DNA from: Streptomyces sp. NBC_00258 | GTDB taxonomy: Bacteria; Actinomycetota; Actinomycetes; Streptomycetales; Streptomycetaceae | DNA: 64,000 nucleotides | Direction: 5' to 3' | NCBI RefSeq assembly: GCF_036182465.1 | Contig: NZ_CP108081.1 | Coordinates: forward strand, 1,488,001 to 1,552,000 | Part shown: in pieces, positions 25,660 through 32,922 of the stretch | How the letters are laid out: every line of letters starts with the position of its first letter | Numbering within the stretch: the first letter of the stretch is position 1 | The notes under the pieces: generated by a model | What the model saw: the letters and a program-made list of their open reading frames with translations, nothing else | The model's database searches: none | Told to the model about the DNA's origin: nothing | Translations under genes and position numbers: made by a program

Positions 25660-25900
25660 GCGTTGGCGCCTCCCGTGTGACTACGCGCTTGCGGTTGACC
25701 CGGATCGCGGAGTGAACGTCCCTGTCAGCCGCCAGAGGACATCGATGTGGGAGACGAGGGCAGTCACCTCGGCAAGTCAAGATCATCCGGCATGCAGCCT
25801 ACCCACCCACAAGCCTGCGATCCAGGGCCAACCCTCCAGCTCCATCGTCTCTCGACGTAGCAGCGCCCGTCACACGCCAGCTGTAACGACCGCCGGAGGC

Positions 25901-26488
25901 TCAGTGCTTGGACGGTGCGAGGTGTGCGCGCTCTCCCTGCGGGCCGAATAGCGCGAGCAGTTCCGCGGGCCGGCTGTCGGCGCTGCCGATCCAGTGCGGG
26001 GTGCGGGTGTCGAACTCGGCGGCCTCTCCGGCGCCGAGCCGGAACTCCTGCTCGCCGAGCACGAATCTGACGTCTCCGTTGAGGACGTAGAACCACTCAC
26101 ATCCCTCGTGGGTCTGCAGGTTCATCGTGGGTGCTCGGCCGGCGGGCGGATGGATCACCTTGTAGGCCTGGATGCCGCCGGCCCGCCGGGTCAGTGGCAC
26201 CATCACCAGCCCGGATCGCCGCACTGGCCGCAGGTGGATGCGAGGGTCGCCGGTGGGCGGCGCCGCGACGAGGTCATCGAGCGGGACGCCATGCGCCCGG
26301 GCCAGGGGCAGTAGCTGCTCCAACGTGGGGCGGAGCTTGCCGTTCTCGAGGCGGGACAGGGTGCTCGCCGTGAGGCCGGTTTCGTCTGCCAGCGCCGCCA
26401 GCGTCGCGCTCCGTGCCCGGCGCAGGGCACGCAGTCGCGGCCCGACTCCGGCCAGAACGTCTCCTGCGGGGTTGCCCATGTTGTCCAT
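25901..26488 (-). CDS. XRE-cupin transcriptional regulator
   Basis: The product has 195 residues. Residues 15-75 form an XRE helix-turn-helix (LRALRRARSATLAALADETG followed by LTASTLSRLENGKLRPTL). Residues 105-190 form a cupin with THEGCEWFYVLNGDVRFVLGEQEF and DTRTPHWIG, which carries likely metal or ligand histidines. It is divergent from a methyltransferase gene with a 132-bp gap, and probably controls it and itself. A GCAA-N6-TTGC palindrome lies 20-33 bp upstream of its start. Confidence 0.85.
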   Translation of the reverse strand: MDNMGNPAGDVLAGVGPRLRALRRARSATLAALADETGLTASTLSRLENGKLRPTLEQLLPLARAHGVPLDDLVAAPPTGDPRIHLRPVRRSGLVMVPLTRRAGGIQAYKVIHPPAGRAPTMNLQTHEGCEWFYVLNGDVRFVLGEQEFRLGAGEAAEFDTRTPHWIGSADSRPAELLALFGPQGERAHLAPSKH

Positions 26489-26507
26489 GACCCGATGATG
26501 CGGATCC

Positions 26508-26521
26508 GCAATCTTTCTTGC
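26508..26521. promoter_or_regulatory. Possible operator between the XRE-cupin and methyltransferase genes
   Basis: GCAATCTTTCTTGC has 4-bp inverted ends in the shared promoter region. It is short, so this is only a candidate site. Confidence 0.3.
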
Positions 26522-26620
26522 AAGGGAGAAACGGCGGTACCGAAGCTGTCCGTACATGACCGGCGTCGAAAGTGCGTATCGGATCGCGCTCGGCACACCG
26601 GCCGACGAAGGGCAGCTCAG

Positions 26621-27301
26621 ATGGATTCCACCCGACGCCGACAGCCTCCCGCCGACACTGCGGGCGACCCTGGCACGGCGGACGAGGACGCCAAGCTGTT
26701 CTGGGAGCGGCACTACCGCACCCAGCGCACCTGGGGCGCACGCGTCAACCCACTGCTCGCCGAGGCCGCCGCGCCGCTGCACCCCGGAGCGGCCCTGGAT
26801 CTGGGCTGTGGCGCGGGCGGCGACGCCATCTGGCTCGCCCAGCGGGGCTGGCACGTCACCGCCGTGGACATCTCCACCACCGCAGTCGAAGGGGTGCGGG
26901 AACGTGCCCGCGATCTCGGCCTCGCGGACCGGGTCGCCACCGAACAGCACGACCTGGCCCGCAGCTTCCCGGCCGGCCGGTTCGATCTGGTCTCCGCCCA
27001 GTACTTCCAGACCCCGCTCCCGTTGCTCCGCAGCCGAGTTCTGCGCACCGCCGCACGGGCCCTGCGACCCGGCGGTCTCCTGCTCGTCGTCGACCACGGC
27101 TCCACCGCGCCCTGGTCATGGAATCAGGACCCCGACGTCCACTACCCCACACCCACCGAGATCGCCACCGAACTTGATCTCGACCCCGCGCAGTGGCCAG
27201 TCCTGCGTGCCGACATGCCCCGCCGCCGGGCCACCGGACCCGCTGGTGAGACAGCCACCGTCATCGACAACGTCCTGCTCGTCCAGCGCACCGCCCGATG
27301 A
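26621..27301 (+). CDS. Class I SAM-dependent methyltransferase
   Basis: The product has 226 residues. Motif I is ALDLGCGAGGDAIWLAQRG and motif II the acidic VTAVDIS, with a FDLVSAQYFQ motif IV and the post-I loop LRPGGLLLVVDH. This is a UbiE/tellurite-resistance-like small-molecule methyltransferase. The tryptophan-rich N-terminus WERHYRTQRTWG matches related TehB-type proteins, but the substrate is unknown. The ATG at 26621 has AAGGGC upstream. It is divergent from an XRE-cupin regulator and 42 bp ahead of a DinB-family gene. Confidence 0.88.
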   Translation: MDSTRRRQPPADTAGDPGTADEDAKLFWERHYRTQRTWGARVNPLLAEAAAPLHPGAALDLGCGAGGDAIWLAQRGWHVTAVDISTTAVEGVRERARDLGLADRVATEQHDLARSFPAGRFDLVSAQYFQTPLPLLRSRVLRTAARALRPGGLLLVVDHGSTAPWSWNQDPDVHYPTPTEIATELDLDPAQWPVLRADMPRRRATGPAGETATVIDNVLLVQRTAR

Positions 27302-27343
27302 CCGCCCGAACCACACGACATCACGTCGGAACGGAGTGACTCG

Positions 27344-27853
27344 ATGCCAGAGAACGGTGGGCAGCGATCCCGGACTCGGCCGAAGGACACCGGACCTCCG
27401 CGGACCGGTGCCGACGAGAAGGCAACCCTGCGGGGCTTCCTCGACTACCTGCGGAACTCGGTCGCGGACAAGGTTGCGGGCGTGCCGGAACCGCAAGTCC
27501 GAACGGGTCAAGTGCCCTCGGGTACAAGCCTTCTCGGGCTGCTGAAGCACCTGGCGTTCGTCGAACGGTTCTACTTCCTCGGGGAGGATGCCGGCAATTG
27601 GCGTACGACCTTCCGGCCGTCCGCGGAGGACACTGCCGACGGTGTACTCGCCGACTACCGGACGGCCGTCGAGCGCGCGAACCAGGTCATCGACGCCTGC
27701 CCGGATCTGGCTCTGCCCGCTCCACAGCCCCCGCGCCGCGGTCAGGCGCCCTCGATGCGATGGGTCATGGTGCACATGATCGAAGAGACCGGCCGGCACG
27801 CCGGCCACGCCGACATCCTCCGCGAGCAGATAGACGGATCCACCGGCCGCTGA
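27344..27853 (+). CDS. DinB/DUF664 family protein (mycothiol-dependent transferase-like)
   Basis: The product has 169 residues, a four-helix DinB fold. Histidines LLKHLAFVERFY, HMIEETGRHAGHADILRE supply the metal-binding triad of DUF664 proteins, which use mycothiol or bacillithiol in detoxification. The actinobacterial setting fits mycothiol. It follows the methyltransferase by 42 bp, probably in the same transcript, suggesting a detoxification pair. GGAACGGAG precedes the ATG. Confidence 0.82.
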   Translation: MPENGGQRSRTRPKDTGPPRTGADEKATLRGFLDYLRNSVADKVAGVPEPQVRTGQVPSGTSLLGLLKHLAFVERFYFLGEDAGNWRTTFRPSAEDTADGVLADYRTAVERANQVIDACPDLALPAPQPPRRGQAPSMRWVMVHMIEETGRHAGHADILREQIDGSTGR

Positions 27854-28031
27854 CCAGCCGGCCACCGGCGCGCGACGCACTGGGCCACCTCGCGATCGGA
27901 CCGGCCGGCCAGGTCTCGGCATTCACCGCGTGGCAGGCAATCCGGCAACGATCGCCGCTGCCGGGCGGTACGGGGCGGTCGAAACGGCCCGATGTCACCT
28001 CCGCGCTACCGGCGCTCCACGGACCGGCTTC

Positions 28032-28892
28032 CTACCGGGCGGCCTCCTGGATGGCCTCGATCAGCGCCCTGGTGGCGGGCGGATCGGGTGGCTCACCGTA
28101 GGTGACGGTGTAGATCCGGCGGGGGAACTCGGGTACCTCGGTGGTGTGTACGTCGGGTAGGCGGTGGGCGCGGAGCGCGAGTCCGGGCAGGGTGGTGACG
28201 CCGATACCGGCGGCGACGAGGGCCTGCACGACGACCATGTCGTCGCAGACGGACTCGATGTGCGGGGTGAAGCCATAGTGCCGGCAGACGGCGGTCAGCT
28301 CCCCCTGGCACCGTTCGCAGCCGCCGATCCAGGCGGAATGGCGATGGTTGGCGATGCTGTCGTGGGGGCTCCGGCTCACCAGGTAGATCGGGTCGTCGGC
28401 GACGTGGACCATGCGGAACCCTTCGTCCTCCAGCGGAGCGTGCGCGTACCGGAAGACGAGTGCGACGTCGATCTCGCCGTGTCTCAGCATCTGCAGCGCC
28501 TCGACCGGATGACGGTCGATCACGCTCAGCGTGAGGCCGGGGTGCGCCTCGGTCAGTGTGGCGGCCGCCTTCGGCACGATCGTGCTCAGTACGGACGCGT
28601 TGGCGGCCAGGCGAACCCGCCCAGCCGCGAGACCGACCTGCGCCGCCAGTTCGTTGGTTGCCGCGTCGACCCGTCCCACGATCTCGTTGGCCCGGTTGGC
28701 CAGCAGCTCGCCCTCAGGGGTCAGTCGGATCCCGCGGCCCACCCGCTGGACGAGCTTGACACCGGTGGCCGCTTCCAGGCGGGACAGGTGATGGCTCACC
28801 GACGGCTGCGAGTAGTGCAGTTCCCTCGCTGCTTCGGTCACGGACCCGTGGCGCGCCACCGCGGCCAACACTTTGAGATGGACCAGGTTCAT
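28032..28892 (-). CDS. LysR-family transcriptional regulator
   Basis: The product has 286 residues. Residues 1-60 form the LysR winged helix (LVHLKVLAAVARHGSVTEAA followed by RELHYSQPSVSHHLSRLEAA). The rest is the periplasmic-binding-like effector domain. It is divergent from a three-gene redox operon with a 120-bp gap, the usual place for its target. A 7-bp inverted repeat covers its own start, and a TATCCT -10-like box lies nine bases upstream, suggesting a leaderless, auto-regulated mRNA. The start can be ATG 28892 or GTG 28895. Confidence 0.9.
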   Translation of the reverse strand: MNLVHLKVLAAVARHGSVTEAARELHYSQPSVSHHLSRLEAATGVKLVQRVGRGIRLTPEGELLANRANEIVGRVDAATNELAAQVGLAAGRVRLAANASVLSTIVPKAAATLTEAHPGLTLSVIDRHPVEALQMLRHGEIDVALVFRYAHAPLEDEGFRMVHVADDPIYLVSRSPHDSIANHRHSAWIGGCERCQGELTAVCRHYGFTPHIESVCDDMVVVQALVAAGIGVTTLPGLALRAHRLPDVHTTEVPEFPRRIYTVTYGEPPDPPATRALIEAIQEAAR

Positions 28893-28917
28893 CACATATC
28901 AAGGATATCGATGTGAT
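28891..28917. promoter_or_regulatory. Inverted repeat at the LysR start codon
   Basis: ATCACAT (28891-28897) and ATGTGAT (28911-28917) are perfect 7-bp arms, 13 bases apart. LysR proteins bind interrupted dyads of this size. A TTGGCA box at 28928 with TATCCG 16 bases on may serve the rightward operon. Confidence 0.45.
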
Positions 28918-29012
28918 CTTCGAAGGATTGGCATTAGACGTCATCTGTGTATCCGTCCATGCTCGTTGGTGAGGGCGCCGGACGGCGGCGCCGAGCCGAC
29001 TGAGGAGGCACG

Positions 29013-29672
29013 ATGAGCAAGCTCAGGTGTCACATCTCGATCTCGCTGGACGGTTTCGTCGCCGGCCCGAACCAGAGCGAGGAGAACCCGCTCGGCGAGG
29101 GTGGCGAGCGGCTCCACGACTGGGTGGTTCCGCTGTCCGCCTTTCGCCGGGCCCACGGCGAGCAGGAGGGCGAGGTGAACGCGAGCACACCGGTGTTCGA
29201 GGAGGCGATCGCGGACATCGGCGCCGCGGTGATGGGCAGGAACATGTTCGGCCCCATCGGCGGCGGTGCCTGGGGCGACGAGCAGTGGACCGGCTGGTGG
29301 GGTGACAACCCGCCTTACCACTACTCCGTGTTCGTCCTGACCCATCACCCGCGCGAGCCCGTGGAGATGGAGGGAGGGACCACGTTCCACTTCGTCACCG
29401 ACGGAATCGAGTCCGCGCTCGAACAGGCGAAGAAGGCAGCCGACGGCAAGGACGTCATGCTGTGGGGTGGCGGCCAGGTCGCTCAGCAGTACCTGGCAGC
29501 GGGACTCCTGGACGAGCTCGAACTGCACGTCGTTCCGGTGTTGCTCGGTGGCGGCTCTCGCCTCCTCGACAACCTCGGGAACGCGGATGTGCGACTCGAG
29601 CAGGTCCGCGCCGTCGAGGCGCCCGGCGTCACCCACCTCAAGTACCGCATCCTGCCCGGCGATCCATCATGA
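29013..29672 (+). CDS. Dihydrofolate reductase / RibD C-terminal-like protein
   Basis: The product has 219 residues. It opens with CHISISLDGFVAGP and ends with VMLWGGGQVAQQYLAAGL and VVPVLLGGGSRL, the pattern of the RibD C-terminal/DHFR-like reductase family, which binds NADPH. Members are widespread in actinobacteria and mostly untested. GAGGAGG lies upstream. The stop overlaps the next start (ATGA), coupling it to an NADPH-FMN reductase. Confidence 0.88.
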   Translation: MSKLRCHISISLDGFVAGPNQSEENPLGEGGERLHDWVVPLSAFRRAHGEQEGEVNASTPVFEEAIADIGAAVMGRNMFGPIGGGAWGDEQWTGWWGDNPPYHYSVFVLTHHPREPVEMEGGTTFHFVTDGIESALEQAKKAADGKDVMLWGGGQVAQQYLAAGLLDELELHVVPVLLGGGSRLLDNLGNADVRLEQVRAVEAPGVTHLKYRILPGDPS

Positions 29673-30244
29673 TCGACTTAGCGATCGTCATTGGCAGCAC
29701 CCGCCCCGGGCGCAAGGGCGAGGCGGTCGCCGACTGGGTCCATGACCTTGCGGTCAGGCGCGGCGACGCCAGGTTCGAGGTGGTGGACCTGACCGACTTC
29801 GCGCTGCCGCCCCTGGACGAGCCGATGCCGGCGATCACGGGCCAGTACACCCGGCCGCACACCCACACATGGGCGGCGAAGATCGCCTCGTTCGACGGCT
29901 ACGTGTTCGTGACGCCCGAGTACAACCACTCGGCACCCGGCCCGCTGAAGAACGCGATCGACTTTCTCTACGCGGAGTGGACCAACAAGGCGGTCGGGTT
30001 CGTCGGCTACGGAAGCGCCGGCGGCGCCCGCGCCATCGAACATCTGCGGCTGGTGCTGAGCTGTCTCCAGGTCGCCCACGTCAGCGCCCAGGTGGAGCTG
30101 TCGCTGTTCACCGATTTCGAGGACTTCACGGTCTTCCGTCCGGCGGGACGCCACGAGGACGCCCTCACCACGCTGTTGGACCAGGTCATCGCCTGGGGCA
30201 CCGCGCTGAAGGTACTGCGCAGAGGAGAGCACCATGGAACCTGA
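29669..30244 (+). CDS. NADPH-dependent FMN reductase (flavodoxin-like)
   Basis: The product has 191 residues. IVIGSTRPGRKGEAVADWV is the FMN phosphate loop, and VTPEYNHSAPGPLKNAID is the ring-binding motif of the NADPH-FMN reductase / azoreductase family. It reduces flavin or quinones in the cytosol. It is coupled by ATGA to the DHFR-like gene, and its end overlaps the following gene by 11 bp. A longer in-frame upstream start would lie inside the DHFR-like gene and is rejected. Confidence 0.9.
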   Translation: MIDLAIVIGSTRPGRKGEAVADWVHDLAVRRGDARFEVVDLTDFALPPLDEPMPAITGQYTRPHTHTWAAKIASFDGYVFVTPEYNHSAPGPLKNAIDFLYAEWTNKAVGFVGYGSAGGARAIEHLRLVLSCLQVAHVSAQVELSLFTDFEDFTVFRPAGRHEDALTTLLDQVIAWGTALKVLRRGEHHGT

Positions 30245-30806
30245 TCGCCTGAAGACCTTCATCGACGACGTGGGGCTCGTGGTGAGCGGCACCGACGACG
30301 AGCACGAGATCACGGCGCGGGTCGCCGAGCGGCTGTCGGCTCTCCTGGCCGGGGGTTACCGGCTTCCGCCGGAGGTCACACGATCATCGGCCATGCGTCA
30401 CCTGACGTATCCGCTCTACATCGCTCCCGACGACAGCTGGTCGATGGCGTCCGTGGTCTGGGACGTGGGCCAACGGACCCAGGTGCATTCGCACGAGACG
30501 TGGGGCGTCGCCGGCATCTACGCGGGAGTCGAACACGAGATCCGGTATCTCAAGCCGACGGCGTCCACCACGAGCACGCCGCTGACGCCGGCCGGTGAAT
30601 CGCGGTGGGCGCCGGGGCAGGTGACCGTCTGCTGCACCACCGACGACGACGTCCACGCCGTCGCGGCCGTCGGCAGCGAACCCACCGTCGGGATCCACGT
30701 CTACGGCGGCAACATCGGCACGATCGGACGGCGGTCGTACGACCCCGGCACCGGCGAAGCCCGATGGTTCGTCTCCGGCTGGGACAGCCCTGAGGACGCG
30801 CTCTGA
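30234..30806 (+). CDS. Cysteine dioxygenase-like cupin (thiol dioxygenase family)
   Basis: The product has 190 residues. The cupin iron site is suggested by VHSHETWGVAG and a later HVYGGNIG histidine, as in cysteine or 3-mercaptopropionate dioxygenases. The family adds O2 to a thiol to form a sulfinate. The substrate is not fixed by sequence alone. AGGAG precedes the ATG, which overlaps the end of the FMN reductase gene. The three genes form one operon opposite the LysR regulator. Confidence 0.8.
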   Translation: MEPDRLKTFIDDVGLVVSGTDDEHEITARVAERLSALLAGGYRLPPEVTRSSAMRHLTYPLYIAPDDSWSMASVVWDVGQRTQVHSHETWGVAGIYAGVEHEIRYLKPTASTTSTPLTPAGESRWAPGQVTVCCTTDDDVHAVAAVGSEPTVGIHVYGGNIGTIGRRSYDPGTGEARWFVSGWDSPEDAL

Positions 30807-30920
30807 GCAGGGCCTGCCGCTGAAGCCGATACCTCAGCCAATACCTCAGCCGCTCCCCGCGTTCCGTCTCCCCCGGCCGACAGACCGAGCGCGAGCGCCG
30901 GAGCTTCGCGAAGCGATGCT

Positions 30921-31232
30921 CTACAGGTCGAGCACCGCCCGGAGTGCGTCGTCGACCAGGGCCTGCTGCGCGGGGCCGATGTTGCCGAGGCGGGTGCCCG
31001 TCTCGAAGCGGACCGCGGAGAGCTGGAGCAGGTTGACGGCCACGACCGAGGCGTCGACCGGAGTCGCCAGGCGCACACTCATCGCCGTGTCGGGATGCGC
31101 CGCGGGGGCGTGCAGCACCAGGGCGACCACGGCCCCGTACCGGTCGGCAAGCCCGTCGAGGCTGGCGATCAGCACGGTCCGGTTGCCCTTGCCCGTGTCG
31201 ACGTCCCACACGTCGCCCTTGCAGATCGTCAC
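30921..31232 (-). CDS. PemK/MazF-family toxin
   Basis: The product has 103 residues. KGDVWDVDTGKGNRTVLIAS is the MazF opening strand and the basic loop that lines the RNA groove; LHAPAAHPDT and GTRLGNIGPAQQALVDDALRAV complete the fold. MazF proteins cut mRNA in a sequence-specific way. The start overlaps the stop of the antitoxin-like gene by ATGA. Confidence 0.82.
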   Translation of the reverse strand: MTICKGDVWDVDTGKGNRTVLIASLDGLADRYGAVVALVLHAPAAHPDTAMSVRLATPVDASVVAVNLLQLSAVRFETGTRLGNIGPAQQALVDDALRAVLDL

Positions 31233-31414
31233 AGAGCGTCGCCCTCGCCGTCGAGGTCGAGGCGCTCCAGGGAGGCCAGCCGACCTGCGGCGTCGAGGGT
31301 CATCTGACGGCGTACGGCCTTGACGATGTACTCGTTCAGCGAGGCGGCGCCGGCCGCGGCATCGCGCAACGGCTTGTCCATGGAATCCGGAATCCGAACC
31401 GTGATGGCAGTCAT
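31229..31414 (-). CDS. Ribbon-helix-helix-type antitoxin
   Basis: The product has 61 residues. TAITVRIPDSMDKPLRDAAA is a ribbon-helix-helix opening, followed by ASLNEYIVKAVRRQM. It should bind the toxin through its acidic C-terminus and repress its own promoter. No ribosome site precedes the ATG; a TAGATT -10 seven bases upstream points to a leaderless mRNA. The toxin follows with a 4-bp overlap. Confidence 0.8.
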   Translation of the reverse strand: MTAITVRIPDSMDKPLRDAAAGAASLNEYIVKAVRRQMTLDAAGRLASLERLDLDGEGDAL

Positions 31415-31421
31415 GCCACCA

Positions 31422-31427
31422 AATCTA
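31422..31427 (-). promoter_or_regulatory. -10 box for a leaderless toxin-antitoxin mRNA
   Basis: Read leftward, TAGATT lies seven bases before the antitoxin ATG. No convincing -35 was found. Confidence 0.35.
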
Positions 31428-31603
31428 GTGCCAAGGCTGCCATCACCACAGCCCCTCCCCGATTTCCAGCGGCCCGACCCCGGGTCGACGGCTTGAGCGG
31501 GGTCGGCCGGTTCGTCCGAGGCCTGGCGTCGCGCCGACGGCCGGTACGTGCATACTCAGGCTTTGCGCGCGCACCGGCGTTCGCGAGAAGCAGGAGGTGG
31601 GCG

Positions 31604-32608
31604 ATGGTGTCGTCATCGGGGGCGGAGTCCCGGAAGGTCACGATCAACGACGTCGCCAGGTCCGCGGGGGTGTCCCGGCAGACCGTGTCGCGGGCACTCA
31701 ACGACAAGGACGAGATCGACAGCGACACCAAACAGCGCGTGCTGGACGCCGCTCGCGCACTCGGTTACCGGCCGAGCCGGTTCGCACGCGGGCTGGTGCG
31801 GCAGGACACCATGACGATCGGGCTGGTCATCCCCGATCTGCTCAACCCGTACTTCACCGAGGTCGCGGCCTCCGCCCTGGAGGCCGCCCGGACCCATGGC
31901 TGGCATGTCGTCGTGTACGACACCGCCGACCGGGCGGAAGAGGAGCTCGGCACCCTCCAGGTGATCAGTTCGCAGGTCGATGCGGTCATCGGCTACTTCA
32001 GCTGCTCCGACGGCGAACTCGAGTCGTTCACCCGCGGTATGCCGGTGGTGCTCATCGGCCGTGAGGGCACGTCCACGCGCTTCAGTTCGATCCGGATCGA
32101 CGGTCGGGAGGGGGTCCACGCTGCGATCGCGCACCTGGTCGCGAAGGGGCACACACGGATCGGCATGGTCGACCACCAGGCCCGGGCCGAGCCGAGTATC
32201 CGGCACACGTGGTTCACGGCGGCCGCGGCGGCGCACGGGATCGACGCCGGCATGGTGGTCGGTGCGGATCAGACGGCCGACGGCGGCGGCGCCGCGCTCA
32301 GGGAGTTGCTCACGGCTCATCCCGATGTCACCGCCGTCTTCACGTTCAACGACATCATCGCGATCGGCGCTCTGCGGGAAGCCCGCCGACTGGGCAGGAG
32401 CGTGCCGCAGGATCTGGCGGTCATCGGCTTCGACGGTCTTCAGCTCGGGGCGCTCATGGAGCCCCCGCTCACCAGCGTCGCCCTCGACACGCGGCACCTC
32501 GGCACGCTCGCCATCGAGCAGGTCGCACGGCTGCTGTCGGACCCGCGCACGCTCGCGGTCGAGGACCTGGTCGTGCATGCCGAGCTGCGGCTGAGCGGGT
32601 CCGCGTAA
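31604..32608 (+). CDS. LacI-family regulator of sugar module A
   Basis: The product has 334 residues from an ATG with CAGGAGGTGG upstream. Residues 10-65 form the LacI helix-turn-helix and hinge (TINDVARSAGVSRQTVSRAL followed by NDKDEIDSDTKQRVLDAARA). The rest is a sugar-binding periplasmic fold with GLVIPDLLNPYF and VFTFNDIIAIGALREA. It precedes a transporter-glycosidase operon and probably represses it until an oligosaccharide is bound. The 12-bp array at 32704-32763 lies between them and is the likely operator. Its recognition residues Arg-Gln-Thr resemble E. coli LacI (Tyr-Gln-Thr). Confidence 0.92.
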   Translation: MVSSSGAESRKVTINDVARSAGVSRQTVSRALNDKDEIDSDTKQRVLDAARALGYRPSRFARGLVRQDTMTIGLVIPDLLNPYFTEVAASALEAARTHGWHVVVYDTADRAEEELGTLQVISSQVDAVIGYFSCSDGELESFTRGMPVVLIGREGTSTRFSSIRIDGREGVHAAIAHLVAKGHTRIGMVDHQARAEPSIRHTWFTAAAAAHGIDAGMVVGADQTADGGGAALRELLTAHPDVTAVFTFNDIIAIGALREARRLGRSVPQDLAVIGFDGLQLGALMEPPLTSVALDTRHLGTLAIEQVARLLSDPRTLAVEDLVVHAELRLSGSA

Positions 32609-32638
32609 CCCGCCGGAAACGCATCCGGCTCGAATGTC

Positions 32639-32668
32639 TTGACATTGAACGGCGCCGAAGCGCAGACT
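32639..32668 (+). promoter_or_regulatory. Candidate promoter of the module A transporter operon
   Basis: TTGACA (32639-32644), 18 bases, then CAGACT (32663-32668). The -35 is excellent and the -10 weak. The operator array begins about 35 bp downstream. Confidence 0.35.
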
Positions 32669-32703
32669 TCCGAGCACTTCGCATTGCACCTCGCGATGTA
32701 CCT

Positions 32704-32763
32704 CTGAGTGTCCCCGTGAGCGCTCCCGTGAGCGTTCACGGGACCGCTCACGGGACCACTCAC
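32704..32763. promoter_or_regulatory. Array of 12-bp LacI-operator-like units (five, two of them inverted)
   Basis: From 32716 four 12-mers abut exactly: GTGAGCGCTCCC, GTGAGCGTTCAC, GGGACCGCTCAC and GGGACCACTCAC. The last two are inverted copies of the first. A degenerate unit, CTGAGTGTCCCC, precedes them. Together 32716-32734 and 32745-32763 can also form a 19-base hairpin (17 matches). GTGAGCGTTCAC matches the symmetric lac operator core in 11 of 12 bases. It lies between the LacI gene and the transporter operon. Confidence 0.65.
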
Positions 32764-32922
32764 AAGCATCCATAACCAATGTTTTCCCCCACCTCGCCAC
32801 GGCGCTCGGCGCTTGAACCGACACCGTTGCGTCCTGTCCCTTCCACCCAGAGGGCGTTCCGCCCGAGGGATCAGCATCGAGCCGCCTAGCACCGTCGCTA
32901 GCCGTTGTCTGGAACGGAAAAT

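Noticed and set aside
30903..30914. 12-bp palindrome GCTTCGCGAAGC near the toxin gene end
   Set aside because: A single short palindrome with no promoter or flanking copy; it could be a weak terminator but support is lacking.
32716..32763. Short 12-bp repeats considered as a CRISPR array
   Set aside because: Units abut without spacers and two are inverted; they fit an operator array or hairpin instead.
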